Shown here: piece after piece, positions 1 to 7,498 of the stretch | Layout of the letters: each line of letters begins with the position of its first letter | Position numbering within the stretch: position 1 is the stretch's first letter | Assembly: GCF_001306035.1 (NCBI RefSeq) | Contig: NZ_LGCM01000017.1 | Coordinates: forward strand, 1 to 36,069 | Length of the DNA: 36,069 nt | Direction: 5' to 3' | From: Levilinea saccharolytica | Lineage (GTDB): Bacteria > Chloroflexota > Anaerolineae > Anaerolineales > Anaerolineaceae | Notes under the pieces: model-generated | What the model was told of the DNA's origin: nothing | What the model saw: only the letters and a program-made list of their open reading frames with translations | The model's database searches: none | Translations under genes and position numbers: made by a program

Positions 1-1175
1 CCCTGACCCCCACCGTCACGCGCACCCCCACCCGCACCCCCACCCGCACGGTCACGCGCACCCCCACCAACACCCCGCAGCCCTCCTGCGACATGCTGGA
101 TTTCGGCGATCCCGACGACCCCAACATGGATCTGGATGTGGCCCTGAACGCTGTGTGGATTTTCGCCAACAACACGGGCAACTTCCCCGTCATTCTCACC
201 GGTTCCAAAACCGAATGGCTGGAAAACTGGCATACCATCCCGGCGGATTCGCGCACCATCAACAAAAACACCCGCTACGGCTGGTATTCCGGCTCCACCA
301 ATTACTTCTGGACCCTGCCCACCGGCAGCCAGGTCAGCCTGAACAATGCCCCCATGAACTGGACGCACACCTACGCCAATACCAAAACCATCAACCCCGG
401 CGAAAGCGGTCAGCTCATGGTCGGCTTCAACAGCAACTTTGAGCAGTCCTCTTTTTCTAAACCCAAAAAGCCTACCGATAAATTTAACTACTATCACGGC
501 GATGACTGGCGCGTCACCGTCTATTACCGGGTGGGCGGCCTGGACTGTCAGGAGACCGTCACCGGTTATCCCGGTCCCACCTTTGACCCCGAATTGATCG
601 GTTCCGCGGGCCGGTTTGCGGTCAATGCCCACACCCGCGGCTACAACCCCGCCAACGGGCAAATGGAGGAAAGCCGCATCACTTATACCTATTACACCGT
701 CCTGGACGCAGCTGGCACCTTCCTGCACTACACGCGCGAAGGCGCTGCCCCCTGGTGTATCTTTGGCGACAGCGGCGGCAACTGCACCACCAAACGCATC
801 TACGTGGACAAGTGGAGTCAGGGCGCGGTGATCCAACCCGGCACCTATTACCTGCACCTCATCGGCCGCGACAAAAGCTCCGCCGCCTACGCCACCCATA
901 TCATCTACACCCTGATCGTGCAGGAGGCCAACACCCCCACCGTCACGCGCACCTCAGCGCCCACCCGCACGCGCACCATCACCCCGCTGCCCTCCATCAC
1001 GCGCACCATCACGCGCACGGGCACGGCCACCACCATCCCCACCCGCACGCGCACGCGCACCATCACCCCCATCCCCTCCATCACGCGCACGCCCACGCGC
1101 ACGCGCACCCTGCCGCCCTCGGCTACCCCCACCCTGTGCCAGACCCCCATCGAAATGGGCGGCTGCCAAAACTAA
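1..1175 (+). CDS. Secreted/surface beta-rich protein with Thr-Arg-Pro linkers (5' partial)
   Basis: The frame is open from the first bases of the window (first codon at position 3), so the true start lies upstream; the first internal ATG is at 93. About 390 residues are visible. A TRTPTRT-type low-complexity stretch (nt 3-83) is followed by a compact domain of about 280 residues rich in Tyr, Trp, Thr and Asn with alternating hydrophobic pattern, consistent with an extracellular beta-sandwich. A second Thr/Arg/Pro linker (about nt 928-1137) and a short tail with two cysteines (CQTPIEMGGCQN) end the protein. Such linkers are common in exported multidomain proteins of Chloroflexota; this is recalled, not searched. 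No catalytic motif is recognised, so function is unknown. The stop TAA at 1173 is followed by a strong terminator at 1189-1222. Confidence 0.7.
   Translation, partial: LTPTVTRTPTRTPTRTVTRTPTNTPQPSCDMLDFGDPDDPNMDLDVALNAVWIFANNTGNFPVILTGSKTEWLENWHTIPADSRTINKNTRYGWYSGSTNYFWTLPTGSQVSLNNAPMNWTHTYANTKTINPGESGQLMVGFNSNFEQSSFSKPKKPTDKFNYYHGDDWRVTVYYRVGGLDCQETVTGYPGPTFDPELIGSAGRFAVNAHTRGYNPANGQMEESRITYTYYTVLDAAGTFLHYTREGAAPWCIFGDSGGNCTTKRIYVDKWSQGAVIQPGTYYLHLIGRDKSSAAYATHIIYTLIVQEANTPTVTRTSAPTRTRTITPLPSITRTITRTGTATTIPTRTRTRTITPIPSITRTPTRTRTLPPSATPTLCQTPIEMGGCQN
928..1137 (+). repeat. Thr-Arg-Pro low-complexity coding repeat
   Basis: Degenerate tandem units built from acg/acc, cgc and ccc codons encode TRT, TPT, TRTRT and SITRT strings. 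The same kind of repeat occupies nt 3-83 of the same reading frame. It is an in-frame protein linker, probably extended and possibly O-glycosylated in the exported protein, and not a CRISPR or intergenic repeat. Confidence 0.75.
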
Positions 1176-1188
1176 GCTCATCCGAACC

Positions 1189-1222
1189 GCCGCCGTCCAT
1201 TCGAATGGACGGCGGCTTTTTT
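1189..1222 (+). terminator. Rho-independent terminator of the surface-protein gene
   Basis: A perfect 28-base palindrome (1189-1216; arms GCCGCCGTCCATT and AATGGACGGCGGC around CG) is followed directly by six T residues (1217-1222). It lies 13 nt after the stop at 1175 and abuts the ATG at 1224 of the next gene. Confidence 0.92.
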
Positions 1223-1223
1223 A

Positions 1224-2150
1224 ATGACGACCTCACCCCACCCCCCATCCCCCTTTGCCCTGCCCCCCAGGCTGCGCGGCCCAGCTGCCCTGCTGCTGGC
1301 TTTGGGCGGGCTGGGCTTGGGCTGGTGGGCGCTGCGCCTGTGGGTCAATGACCCCGTCCGGCCGGTTGAATCCAAAATCGGCGTCATCGCCGCCGCGGCC
1401 CTGCTCTCGCTGCTTTTGGGATTGGCCGGCCTGCGCCGCGCCCTGCCCGCCCTGCAAAGGCGCACCGCCTCACCGCGCTGGAGCATTTTGTGGTGGCTGA
1501 CCTGCGCCTATCTGCCCGCCTGGCTGGCCTTCACCCTGCCGGAAATGCTCGTCCTTCTGCGTCAGCGCCCCGCCAGCCTGGGGCTGCTGCGCGTGGTGGG
1601 GCCGCCCGGCCTGGCCGCGGGTCAGCCGGAGGCCTTCCTGTGGCAAAGCCTGGTGCTGGGGCTGGGCTTGCTCCTGCCGCGCCTGCCCCACCTCAGGCGG
1701 CTGTCCTGGCCGGCCCGCCCTCGCCTGGAAAACCTGGCTGTGGGGCTTCTGGGCGGCATGGCCCTGTGGCTGGGCTGCACCTTCCTGCTTGGTTTGCTGT
1801 TGGCCCCCTTTCAGGGTCTGTTTACCCCCCTCTCCACGCCCCTGGCCCCCGCCCTGCGCCTGCTGCTGGCCGTCGTCGGCTGCCTGGCGGCCCCCTGGGC
1901 GCTGGAAAGCACCTTCCGCATGCCCCACTCCCCCGTGCAGGCGGCCTTCCCCCTGCGCCGCCCAACATTGAGCATCGCCCTGGTCTACGCCCTGCTGCAA
2001 GGTCGGCCGCTGCTGTTTCTGCCCGCCTTCGGCTTCAGCCTGGGCCTCTCCCTGCTGGCCCAACGCACCCAGGGCCGCGCGCCGGTCATCCTGGCACACG
2101 CCGTGTTTAACCTGCTCATGCTGGTAGTCCACCCGGAACTGCTGCTTTAA
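1224..2150 (+). CDS. CPBP-type (CAAX protease-like) membrane protein with degenerate active site
   Basis: A 308-residue polytopic membrane protein with roughly seven to eight hydrophobic segments. The last 100 residues follow the CPBP/ABI glutamic intramembrane protease pattern. Motif 1 (normally EExxxR) reads LESTFR at 227-232, so only the second Glu and the Arg remain. The motif 2 His is Gln259 (ALLQGR). Motif 3 is kept as AHAVFN with His292 and Asn296. Loss of the first Glu and the motif 2 His argues against normal peptidase activity, so a non-catalytic membrane role is likely. Start: ATG 1224 sits immediately after the T-run of the upstream terminator with no Shine-Dalgarno, so the real start could be further in, though the first membrane segment begins near residue 20. 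It converges on the next gene with only 10 nt between stops. Substrate unknown. Confidence 0.6.
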   Translation: MTTSPHPPSPFALPPRLRGPAALLLALGGLGLGWWALRLWVNDPVRPVESKIGVIAAAALLSLLLGLAGLRRALPALQRRTASPRWSILWWLTCAYLPAWLAFTLPEMLVLLRQRPASLGLLRVVGPPGLAAGQPEAFLWQSLVLGLGLLLPRLPHLRRLSWPARPRLENLAVGLLGGMALWLGCTFLLGLLLAPFQGLFTPLSTPLAPALRLLLAVVGCLAAPWALESTFRMPHSPVQAAFPLRRPTLSIALVYALLQGRPLLFLPAFGFSLGLSLLAQRTQGRAPVILAHAVFNLLMLVVHPELLL

Positions 2151-2160
2151 TCCCCCGCGC

Positions 2161-4179
2161 TCAGCGCAGCCGCCGCACCGTCACCGCCCCCACCCGCAGC
2201 CAGCCCTGGCCGCTGTAGATCAGCCGCCAGCGCAGATGCTCGCCCGTCCCCACCGCCACGCGCACCGCGGGGATCTGGCCTTCCCCCAGCGCCAACCCGC
2301 CCCCCTGGCTGCCCGCCGCGGCTGCGGCCTCCCAGCGCGCCTGCGGATCCCCGCTGGCGTAGTCCGCCCCCACCTCATACAGCCCCGCGGGCACGCTCAC
2401 GTCCAAAATCACCAGGGCTCCGGCCGGGCCGCGCCCCTCGCGCACCTGCCGCCCCACCCCCAGGCGGTCGCCCGTCTCTGATTCCAACTGCGCCGCAGAA
2501 AACGTAAAGGACTCGCCTGCTGCCTCAAAACGCGCAAAGGCCGGGTGGCCCCAAAACTGCTCCTGAAAATCGGCGTTCTCCGGGCGGTCGTAAAACAGCA
2601 CCCGCGACTCCGCCCCTCCGTCTTCCCCCGCGCAGGTGAACACCGCCTGAGGCGGGCCAAAGCGCGCCCGCAGCAGGCCCTCATCCAGGCGCGCGGGCCA
2701 GTTGGGGTCGGTATCCACCACGGCATAGGTGAAGCGCTGGCGGTAATCGTTAAAATTGTGGATCCACGCCTGGGCCGAAAAATCCGACTGCACCGGCGCC
2801 AGCCGCGCCCCACCCTGCGAAAACAAGCGCAGCGGGCGCGCCTGCCAGTAATCCGCCAGCCCCCAGCCTTGCAGTCCGCCTTCTGCCGCGCGCGCCGCCA
2901 GGGCTGCGTCCAAACAGGCCGCTTCTGCCGGGCGCCAGCGCAAAAAGGCCCCCATCTGCCCCCAGCCGCCCAAATACGTCAACCCCGCCAGGCAGGTCAC
3001 ACCCGCCAAAAGGGTCATCGCGCTGCGCAGGCGCTGTTCCGGGCTGCGCTGGCGCGCGCAGGTCCCCCCCGAAAGGGGAATATGCACCGGCCAGCCCACA
3101 AAACCCCACACAAAGAACACCGGCAGCATCACCCCCGCCAGGATCTGCCGTTCCACCACGCTGCCGCTCAGCACCGGAATCAGCGCACAGGCCGCCGTAA
3201 CCCCCAACAGGAAGAGGCGCGTCACCAGCTCCACCACCAGGGCTTCCGGGTGGCGTTCCAGGCGCGCCCCGCGGTTCAGCTCCTGCGCCAGCCCCGGCAG
3301 CCGCCACACCACCGCCCACATCCCCGCCAGCCACAGCGCCGCCAGCAGAATCTGTTGGCTGCCCGTGCGCAGCGCCCAACTGCCCAAACGCGCCAACCCC
3401 TGCGCATCCCAGCCCCAATAGGGGCTCAGCTCCGCCGCGCCTGCCCCCCACAGCAGCGTCTGCGCCCCCACCCCCAGCGCCGCCGCCAGGGCCGTCACCC
3501 CCGCCGCGGGCAGCCAGCGCCGCCAGCCCAACCGCCCCACCGCCGCCGTCAACCCCAGGCTCCCCACCGCCGGGGCCGCAAACACCAGCGCAAAGAGCGG
3601 GTCAGAGGCCGTCAGCGCCCCCACCAACAAGCCCAGCCCAGCCAAAGCCCAGCCTGCCCGCCGCGGACGGGCGCGCACCAGCCCCAACACCAGCGCCAGC
3701 CCCGCCCCCAGGCCCACCAGCAGGCTGAAGTGATGCCCGCTCACCAGCATGGGCGACCACAGCAAATAGCGTCCGCTGGCCAGCAGCACCAGCGCCAGCC
3801 CCACCGCCAGCGGGAACCAGTTGGGCGCGCCGTCCCCGGCCCGCGCCGCCGCCCGCCAGGCCAAAGCCAAAGCCAGGGCCTGCAGGCCGCCGTACAGCAA
3901 AGTCGCCAGGCGAAGATCGCCCAGCGACTGATTCAACAACCCCATGATGACCGCATCCGGGAACACAGACGGCGCCGGAGGGAAGCGCCACCCGCTCAAA
4001 TCCGCTCCCGCCGCCCAATCCTGCACCAGGGCGGGCAGGTAGAGCGCGTCCGAATTGAACAGCAGGAACTTGGGGATGGCCCCGCTGGCCGCGCGCGCCC
4101 ACACCGCCAGCACGCCCAGGCCCAGCGCCCCCCACACCAGCCCCACCAGCCAGTTCCGGCCCCCGCCGTCCGCTTTCAC
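2161..4179 (-). CDS. Large polytopic membrane protein with C-terminal exported domain (GT-C-like topology)
   Basis: I choose GTG 4179 as start. AAGGGAG lies 5 nt upstream, and the farther ATG at 4263 would overlap ccmD by 74 nt. This gives 672 residues. About ten to twelve membrane segments fill residues 10-440; near the N-terminus is a loop with FNSDALYLPALVQDW, and at about 500 a loop with DYWQARPLRLF. A soluble tail of about 200 residues rich in Arg, Glu and Gly (beta-sandwich-like) follows. Multi-span plus acidic first loop plus exported tail resembles GT-C glycosyltransferases that use polyprenyl-phosphate sugars, but I see no decisive motif and the family is not recognised. It is the last gene of the minus-strand run, 10 nt after ccmD, which hints at co-transcription rather than a cytochrome role. 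No terminator is visible in the 10 nt before the convergent gene. Confidence 0.6.
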   Translation of the reverse strand: MKADGGGRNWLVGLVWGALGLGVLAVWARAASGAIPKFLLFNSDALYLPALVQDWAAGADLSGWRFPPAPSVFPDAVIMGLLNQSLGDLRLATLLYGGLQALALALAWRAAARAGDGAPNWFPLAVGLALVLLASGRYLLWSPMLVSGHHFSLLVGLGAGLALVLGLVRARPRRAGWALAGLGLLVGALTASDPLFALVFAAPAVGSLGLTAAVGRLGWRRWLPAAGVTALAAALGVGAQTLLWGAGAAELSPYWGWDAQGLARLGSWALRTGSQQILLAALWLAGMWAVVWRLPGLAQELNRGARLERHPEALVVELVTRLFLLGVTAACALIPVLSGSVVERQILAGVMLPVFFVWGFVGWPVHIPLSGGTCARQRSPEQRLRSAMTLLAGVTCLAGLTYLGGWGQMGAFLRWRPAEAACLDAALAARAAEGGLQGWGLADYWQARPLRLFSQGGARLAPVQSDFSAQAWIHNFNDYRQRFTYAVVDTDPNWPARLDEGLLRARFGPPQAVFTCAGEDGGAESRVLFYDRPENADFQEQFWGHPAFARFEAAGESFTFSAAQLESETGDRLGVGRQVREGRGPAGALVILDVSVPAGLYEVGADYASGDPQARWEAAAAAGSQGGGLALGEGQIPAVRVAVGTGEHLRWRLIYSGQGWLRVGAVTVRRLR

Positions 4180-4189
4180 CGCCGCTCCC

Positions 4190-4351
4190 TTAGCCCTCGT
4201 CCTCTCCCTGATCCAGGGAAAGCAGCAAGCCCTCATCCTGACGCAGGTTGTGCGTGCGCACAATCAGGCTGACGATGTACCCCAGAGTCACCCCAAAAAT
4301 CACCGCATAACCGGCGATCAAATACGACATGGTATTCAGCGTTTCTTCCAT
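4190..4351 (-). CDS. ccmD: CcmD-like small membrane protein of heme export
   Basis: This 53-residue ORF starts with ATG 4351 one base after the ccmC stop and ends with TAA at 4190-4192. It reads METTL-like charged start (MEETLNTMSY), one transmembrane helix (about residues 9-31, with SYLIAGYAVIFGVTLGYIV), then a basic VRTHNLRQ stretch and an acidic tail (DQGEDEG). Size, single N-terminal helix, basic post-helix segment and position right after ccmC are the hallmarks of CcmD, which in known systems stabilises the CcmABC-heme-CcmE complex in the cytoplasmic membrane. Easily missed because of its length. The alternative is an unrelated one-helix protein, but the context makes CcmD the best call. 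Confidence 0.82.
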   Translation of the reverse strand: MEETLNTMSYLIAGYAVIFGVTLGYIVSLIVRTHNLRQDEGLLLSLDQGEDEG

Positions 4352-4352
4352 C

Positions 4353-5066
4353 TCAGGCTGTCCTTCCGCCTAACTTGAGTTTGAGCTGCTCCACCCGGTT
4401 GGCCAGCTTGCCCAGCCGGATGCGGTGCCAAAAGATATCCACAAACAGCACCGACCAGGTGATCAGGCTGAACATGAACACCTGGGTCATCTTGGGCGTC
4501 ATCGAAAAGCCGCCTTCCGCCCCGGGCACATCCCCGCCGTTGCCAATCACCACCGGGTGAATGGTGCGGAAAATGCGGATGGACAGAAAGGTCATCGGCA
4601 CGCTGATGAAGGCCACAATGGCGTACACCGCCCCAAAGCGCGCCCGCCGGTCAGGCTCTTCAATCCCCTGGCGCAGCATCAGGTAGGCCGCGTAGGCCAG
4701 TTCCATGATGGTAGCAGTGGTCAGGCGCGGATCCCAGGTCCACCAGGCTCCCCAAATGGGGCGCGCCCAGATGGAGCCGGTGACGATGTTGATCAGCATG
4801 AAGGCCATGCCGATCTCCACCCCGGCCAGGCCGATGATGTCCCATTTGGCGTCATGCGTGCGCAGGTAGGCCACCCCGGCCGCCAGCGCCGCCAAAAAGC
4901 CCAGCATGCCCACCCAACCCGCAGCCACGTGGAAATAAAACACCTTCTGCACGGCCCCCATCACGCGCTCTGTGGGAGCATAAAAGAACACCGCCAGGGT
5001 TGCCGCGGCCATCAACACCCCGGTCACCACATCCAAAACGCTCAACAATTTTGGCTTTGCATCCAT
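4353..5066 (-). CDS. ccmC: Heme exporter / cytochrome c maturation protein CcmC
   Basis: CcmC delivers heme to the chaperone CcmE on the outer face of the membrane during cytochrome c maturation. ATG 5066 is chosen because GGAGGT lies 4 nt upstream; a longer ATG at 5093 has no such site. The product is 237 residues with six membrane helices. The tryptophan-rich WWD motif of heme-handling proteins is clear (WGAWWTWDPR, residues 105-114). The two external histidines expected to ligate heme are His46 (VFYFH) and His170 (FRTIHPVV). It is preceded by ccmB and followed after 1 nt by ccmD. No CcmE, CcmF, CcmG or CcmH is in the window. Confidence 0.95.
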   Translation of the reverse strand: MDAKPKLLSVLDVVTGVLMAAATLAVFFYAPTERVMGAVQKVFYFHVAAGWVGMLGFLAALAAGVAYLRTHDAKWDIIGLAGVEIGMAFMLINIVTGSIWARPIWGAWWTWDPRLTTATIMELAYAAYLMLRQGIEEPDRRARFGAVYAIVAFISVPMTFLSIRIFRTIHPVVIGNGGDVPGAEGGFSMTPKMTQVFMFSLITWSVLFVDIFWHRIRLGKLANRVEQLKLKLGGRTA

Positions 5067-5128
5067 GCGCACCTCCAAGAAGGGTGATACCATCCTGGGC
5101 CGCTCACCGCCCGTGGGAATGGCTGCTG

Positions 5129-5803
5129 CTATTCCTCCACCACCGCTTCAAACACCATGAAAGCGGTGGAGATAAACACCACATCGTACACAATCATCAA
5201 ATTCAGCCAGGGCCAGATCTCTTCCATGGGAATGGCCTGCAAAAAGCCGCTGCTGGCCTTCACCGCCGCCACCAGCAGCGGAATCAGCACCGGAAAGAGC
5301 AGAATGGGCAGCAGAATGTCGCGCGTGCGCGCCTGCACCGCCATCGAAGCCAGCAGCGTGCCCACGCTCACATACCCCAGCGAGCCCAGCGCCACCACCG
5401 CCCACAGCCCCGGCTGCATCAGGTTCACCGTGTAGAGCACGCTGTACACCGGCATCACGATTACCGCCACGGCCAGCATGAACACCAGGTTGGAGAGCAT
5501 CTTGCCAAAGTACAGCGCGGTGCGGTCCACCGGAGCCAACAGCAGCCCATCCAAACAGCCGCGGTCTTTTTCCGCCGCCATCGAACGGTTCAGCCCCAGC
5601 GTGCCCGCAAATGCGAACGTCACCCACAGCACCCCCGCCGTCACCGAACTGCGCGTGGCCGGGCTCAGTTCCAGCGCGAAGTTAAAGATGAAGACCACCA
5701 GCAGGGCAAACACCAACATGCCGGAGATCATCTCGCGGCTGCGCCATTCGGCGGCCAGGTCTTTCCACACAATGGCGCCCATCGTGCGCAGGAAAGGCTT
5801 CAT
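5129..5803 (-). CDS. ccmB: Heme exporter permease CcmB
   Basis: CcmB is the membrane partner of the CcmA ATPase; together with CcmC and CcmD it forms the ABC-type complex that frees holo-CcmE. The 224-residue product matches the family length (about 220) and has six predicted helices, with the family-typical N-terminal amphipathic MKPFLRTMGAIVWKDLAAEWRS-like segment (WKDLxxEWRSRE) and the conserved cytoplasmic loop AAEKDRGCLDGLLLAPVDR. It overlaps ccmA by 4 nt (ATGA at 5800-5803), indicating translational coupling. A 62-nt gap separates it from ccmC, with no promoter visible to me. Confidence 0.94.
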   Translation of the reverse strand: MKPFLRTMGAIVWKDLAAEWRSREMISGMLVFALLVVFIFNFALELSPATRSSVTAGVLWVTFAFAGTLGLNRSMAAEKDRGCLDGLLLAPVDRTALYFGKMLSNLVFMLAVAVIVMPVYSVLYTVNLMQPGLWAVVALGSLGYVSVGTLLASMAVQARTRDILLPILLFPVLIPLLVAAVKASSGFLQAIPMEEIWPWLNLMIVYDVVFISTAFMVFEAVVEE

Positions 5804-6519
5804 GCCGCCCCCTTCTGCGCCGGGGCGCGCAGCGCCTGCCGGTAAAAGCTCAAAAGTCCCTCCGGCGGCAGCGCCTGGGCCGCGGCCGAAGCCACAATCA
5901 CCCCGCGCGAAAGCACATCAAAGCGCGTGGCCAGGTCCTCGGCCCGCGCCAGATCGTGCGAAGTCATCACCACCGTCTGGCCCTGTGCAGCCACATCCCG
6001 TAAAATCGTATCCAGCATCTCGCAGGCGTCCTGATCCAACCCCGTGTGCGGCTCATCCAGCAGCAGCACATCCGGCTGGTGAATCAGCGCGCGCCCAATC
6101 GCCAGGCGCTGCTGCATCCCGCGCGAAAAGGTGCGCACCAGGTCGCGGCGGCGCTCAGCCAGTCCCACCCGCGCCAGCAGTTCGCTCACGCGGCCGTCCA
6201 GCCCATCCAGGCCGTACAGCCGTCCGTAAAAGCGCAGATTTTCCTCGGCGGTCAAATCCCCATACAGCAAGGGCAGGTGCGAAACCACCCCCAACCGCTG
6301 ACGCACAGCGGCGGCCTGCTGCGGCAGTAAATAGCCGTTAATGCGCACCTCGCCCAGGGTCGGGCGTGCCAAAGAAGCCAGAATACGCAGAAAGGTAGTC
6401 TTTCCGGCCCCGTTGGGCCCCAGCAGGGCCACAAATTCACCCTGCTCCACGTGGAAATCCACCCCGCGCAGCACGGTTTTCAGCCCAAATCGTTTGACCA
6501 ACCGCCGAACTTCAATCAC
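5800..6519 (-). CDS. ccmA: Heme exporter ATP-binding protein CcmA
   Basis: The ATPase of the CcmABCD complex; its ATP hydrolysis drives release of heme-loaded CcmE. The product is 239 residues. Walker A GPNGAGKTT is at 34-42, an ABC signature variant FSRGMQQR at 131-138, Walker B VLLLDEP at 151-157 and the switch His in MTSHD. The start codon is GTG (6519). Twenty-four nt separate it from the lipoprotein gene upstream. By sequence alone it could be a generic ABC-2 ATPase; the ccmB-ccmC-ccmD neighbours decide the name. Confidence 0.92.
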   Translation of the reverse strand: MIEVRRLVKRFGLKTVLRGVDFHVEQGEFVALLGPNGAGKTTFLRILASLARPTLGEVRINGYLLPQQAAAVRQRLGVVSHLPLLYGDLTAEENLRFYGRLYGLDGLDGRVSELLARVGLAERRRDLVRTFSRGMQQRLAIGRALIHQPDVLLLDEPHTGLDQDACEMLDTILRDVAAQGQTVVMTSHDLARAEDLATRFDVLSRGVIVASAAAQALPPEGLLSFYRQALRAPAQKGAA

Positions 6520-6543
6520 ATGCGCCCCACGATGATGTCCATG

Positions 6544-7470
6544 TTATTCGGCAGCCTGCAGCTTCGCCAGGCGCGCCTTCAATTCTGCCCGGCGGGTCTG
6601 ATAGGCCTCTTCCGGCAATTTGCCCTCGCGGTGCAGGTCGTCCAGGGCGATGATGGCGTCCATCAGACTTTCCGCGCTGTCCACCTCCTGGCTCTCTTCC
6701 GCTGCCTCTGCCGCGGGTTGGCCGGACTTGCGCTGACGGCTCACCCACAGGACGGCCCCCGCCACGGTCAGCAAAAAGACGCCCGCGCCGATGAGGATTT
6801 GCCCCAGGCTGCTGCGGCTGATGCCCGCGCCGCTGCCCGGCCGCCCAGAAAGGTTCAATTCCAGCGCGCTGCCCGCTTCCAGCCCGCGCATATTGTAGAA
6901 GTGGAACATCTGCCCCTGCACCTGGCGCTCTCCGGCGTCTTCCAGACCCTCGCCCGAAAGACGCACCCCATCCGTGGGCAGCGCCAGAATCACCGCGCCC
7001 ACCTGCACCGGCTGGGGCAGGATCAGCTTCATCTTTTTGTTGTAGGGCAGATCATAAGCAAACAACAGTTGGTGCTGCATGGGCTGCGGGAAGATGCTGG
7101 TGCGGTCGCCGAAGCCTTTTTCGGTCTTCACAAAGCGCTCACCCAGGGTGCCCTCTTCAAATTGCAGGTTCTCCGCCCCCTCGGGCAGCTCAAATTCCAC
7201 CACCGGCTGCCCCTCTTCGGCCGCGGTGATCACCCGGTCGGTCAAATTGCTGATGATATACAGGGACACCACCTGCATTTTGGTGGGGTCGCTGAAATCG
7301 AAGAAAATGTGCAGCCGGTCGGCCGACAGCCCGCTGAGATCGGGCGGCGGCAGGGTGGGCTGAGGGGCAGCCAAAACCGCCTGACAACCCGAAAGAACCG
7401 CCGTCACCAAGAGAGCGGGAAGGAACAACCGGAGACGTCGGATGGAGGGCAAAAAAGGCGGCTTGATCAT
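6544..7470 (-). CDS. Membrane-anchored lipoprotein with C-terminal SHOCT/CcmI-like tail, upstream of ccmA
   Basis: From ATG 7470 the product is 308 residues; an in-frame GTG at 7482 would add four residues. The N-terminus is basic and hydrophobic and ends in a lipobox (VLSGC), so lipid attachment is expected. Residues about 30-200 form a beta-rich extracytoplasmic domain. One membrane helix follows near 230-250 (LIGAGVFLLTVAGAVLWV) with a basic RQRKSG stop. The cytoplasmic tail contains LDDLHREGKLPEEAYQTRR and ends in a helical ELKARLAKL segment. That tail resembles the short helical motif in SHOCT domains and in CcmI/CycH-type proteins. Co-directional with ccmABCD, so a part in cytochrome c maturation or heme handling is plausible but inferred. 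Codon skew matches the ccm genes rather than coaBC upstream. Confidence 0.65.
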   Translation of the reverse strand: MIKPPFLPSIRRLRLFLPALLVTAVLSGCQAVLAAPQPTLPPPDLSGLSADRLHIFFDFSDPTKMQVVSLYIISNLTDRVITAAEEGQPVVEFELPEGAENLQFEEGTLGERFVKTEKGFGDRTSIFPQPMQHQLLFAYDLPYNKKMKLILPQPVQVGAVILALPTDGVRLSGEGLEDAGERQVQGQMFHFYNMRGLEAGSALELNLSGRPGSGAGISRSSLGQILIGAGVFLLTVAGAVLWVSRQRKSGQPAAEAAEESQEVDSAESLMDAIIALDDLHREGKLPEEAYQTRRAELKARLAKLQAAE

Positions 7471-7498
7471 AGGCCAGCGCACACAGGCAGACGGATGG

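Noticed and set aside
928-1137. CRISPR or intergenic tandem array
   Set aside because: The repeat units are irregular, stay in frame and encode a Thr/Arg/Pro linker; there are no spacers.
2545-4272. Long plus-strand open frame rich in Gln, Arg, His and Pro
   Set aside because: It is antisense to the polytopic membrane protein, which has coherent hydrophobic helices and a good ribosome site; the plus frame has the composition expected of a GC-rich shadow.
7471-7498. Replication origin at the GC-skew reversal
   Set aside because: There is no dnaA, dnaN or gyr gene, no DnaA-box cluster and no AT-rich non-coding stretch; only about 28 nt separate the genes.
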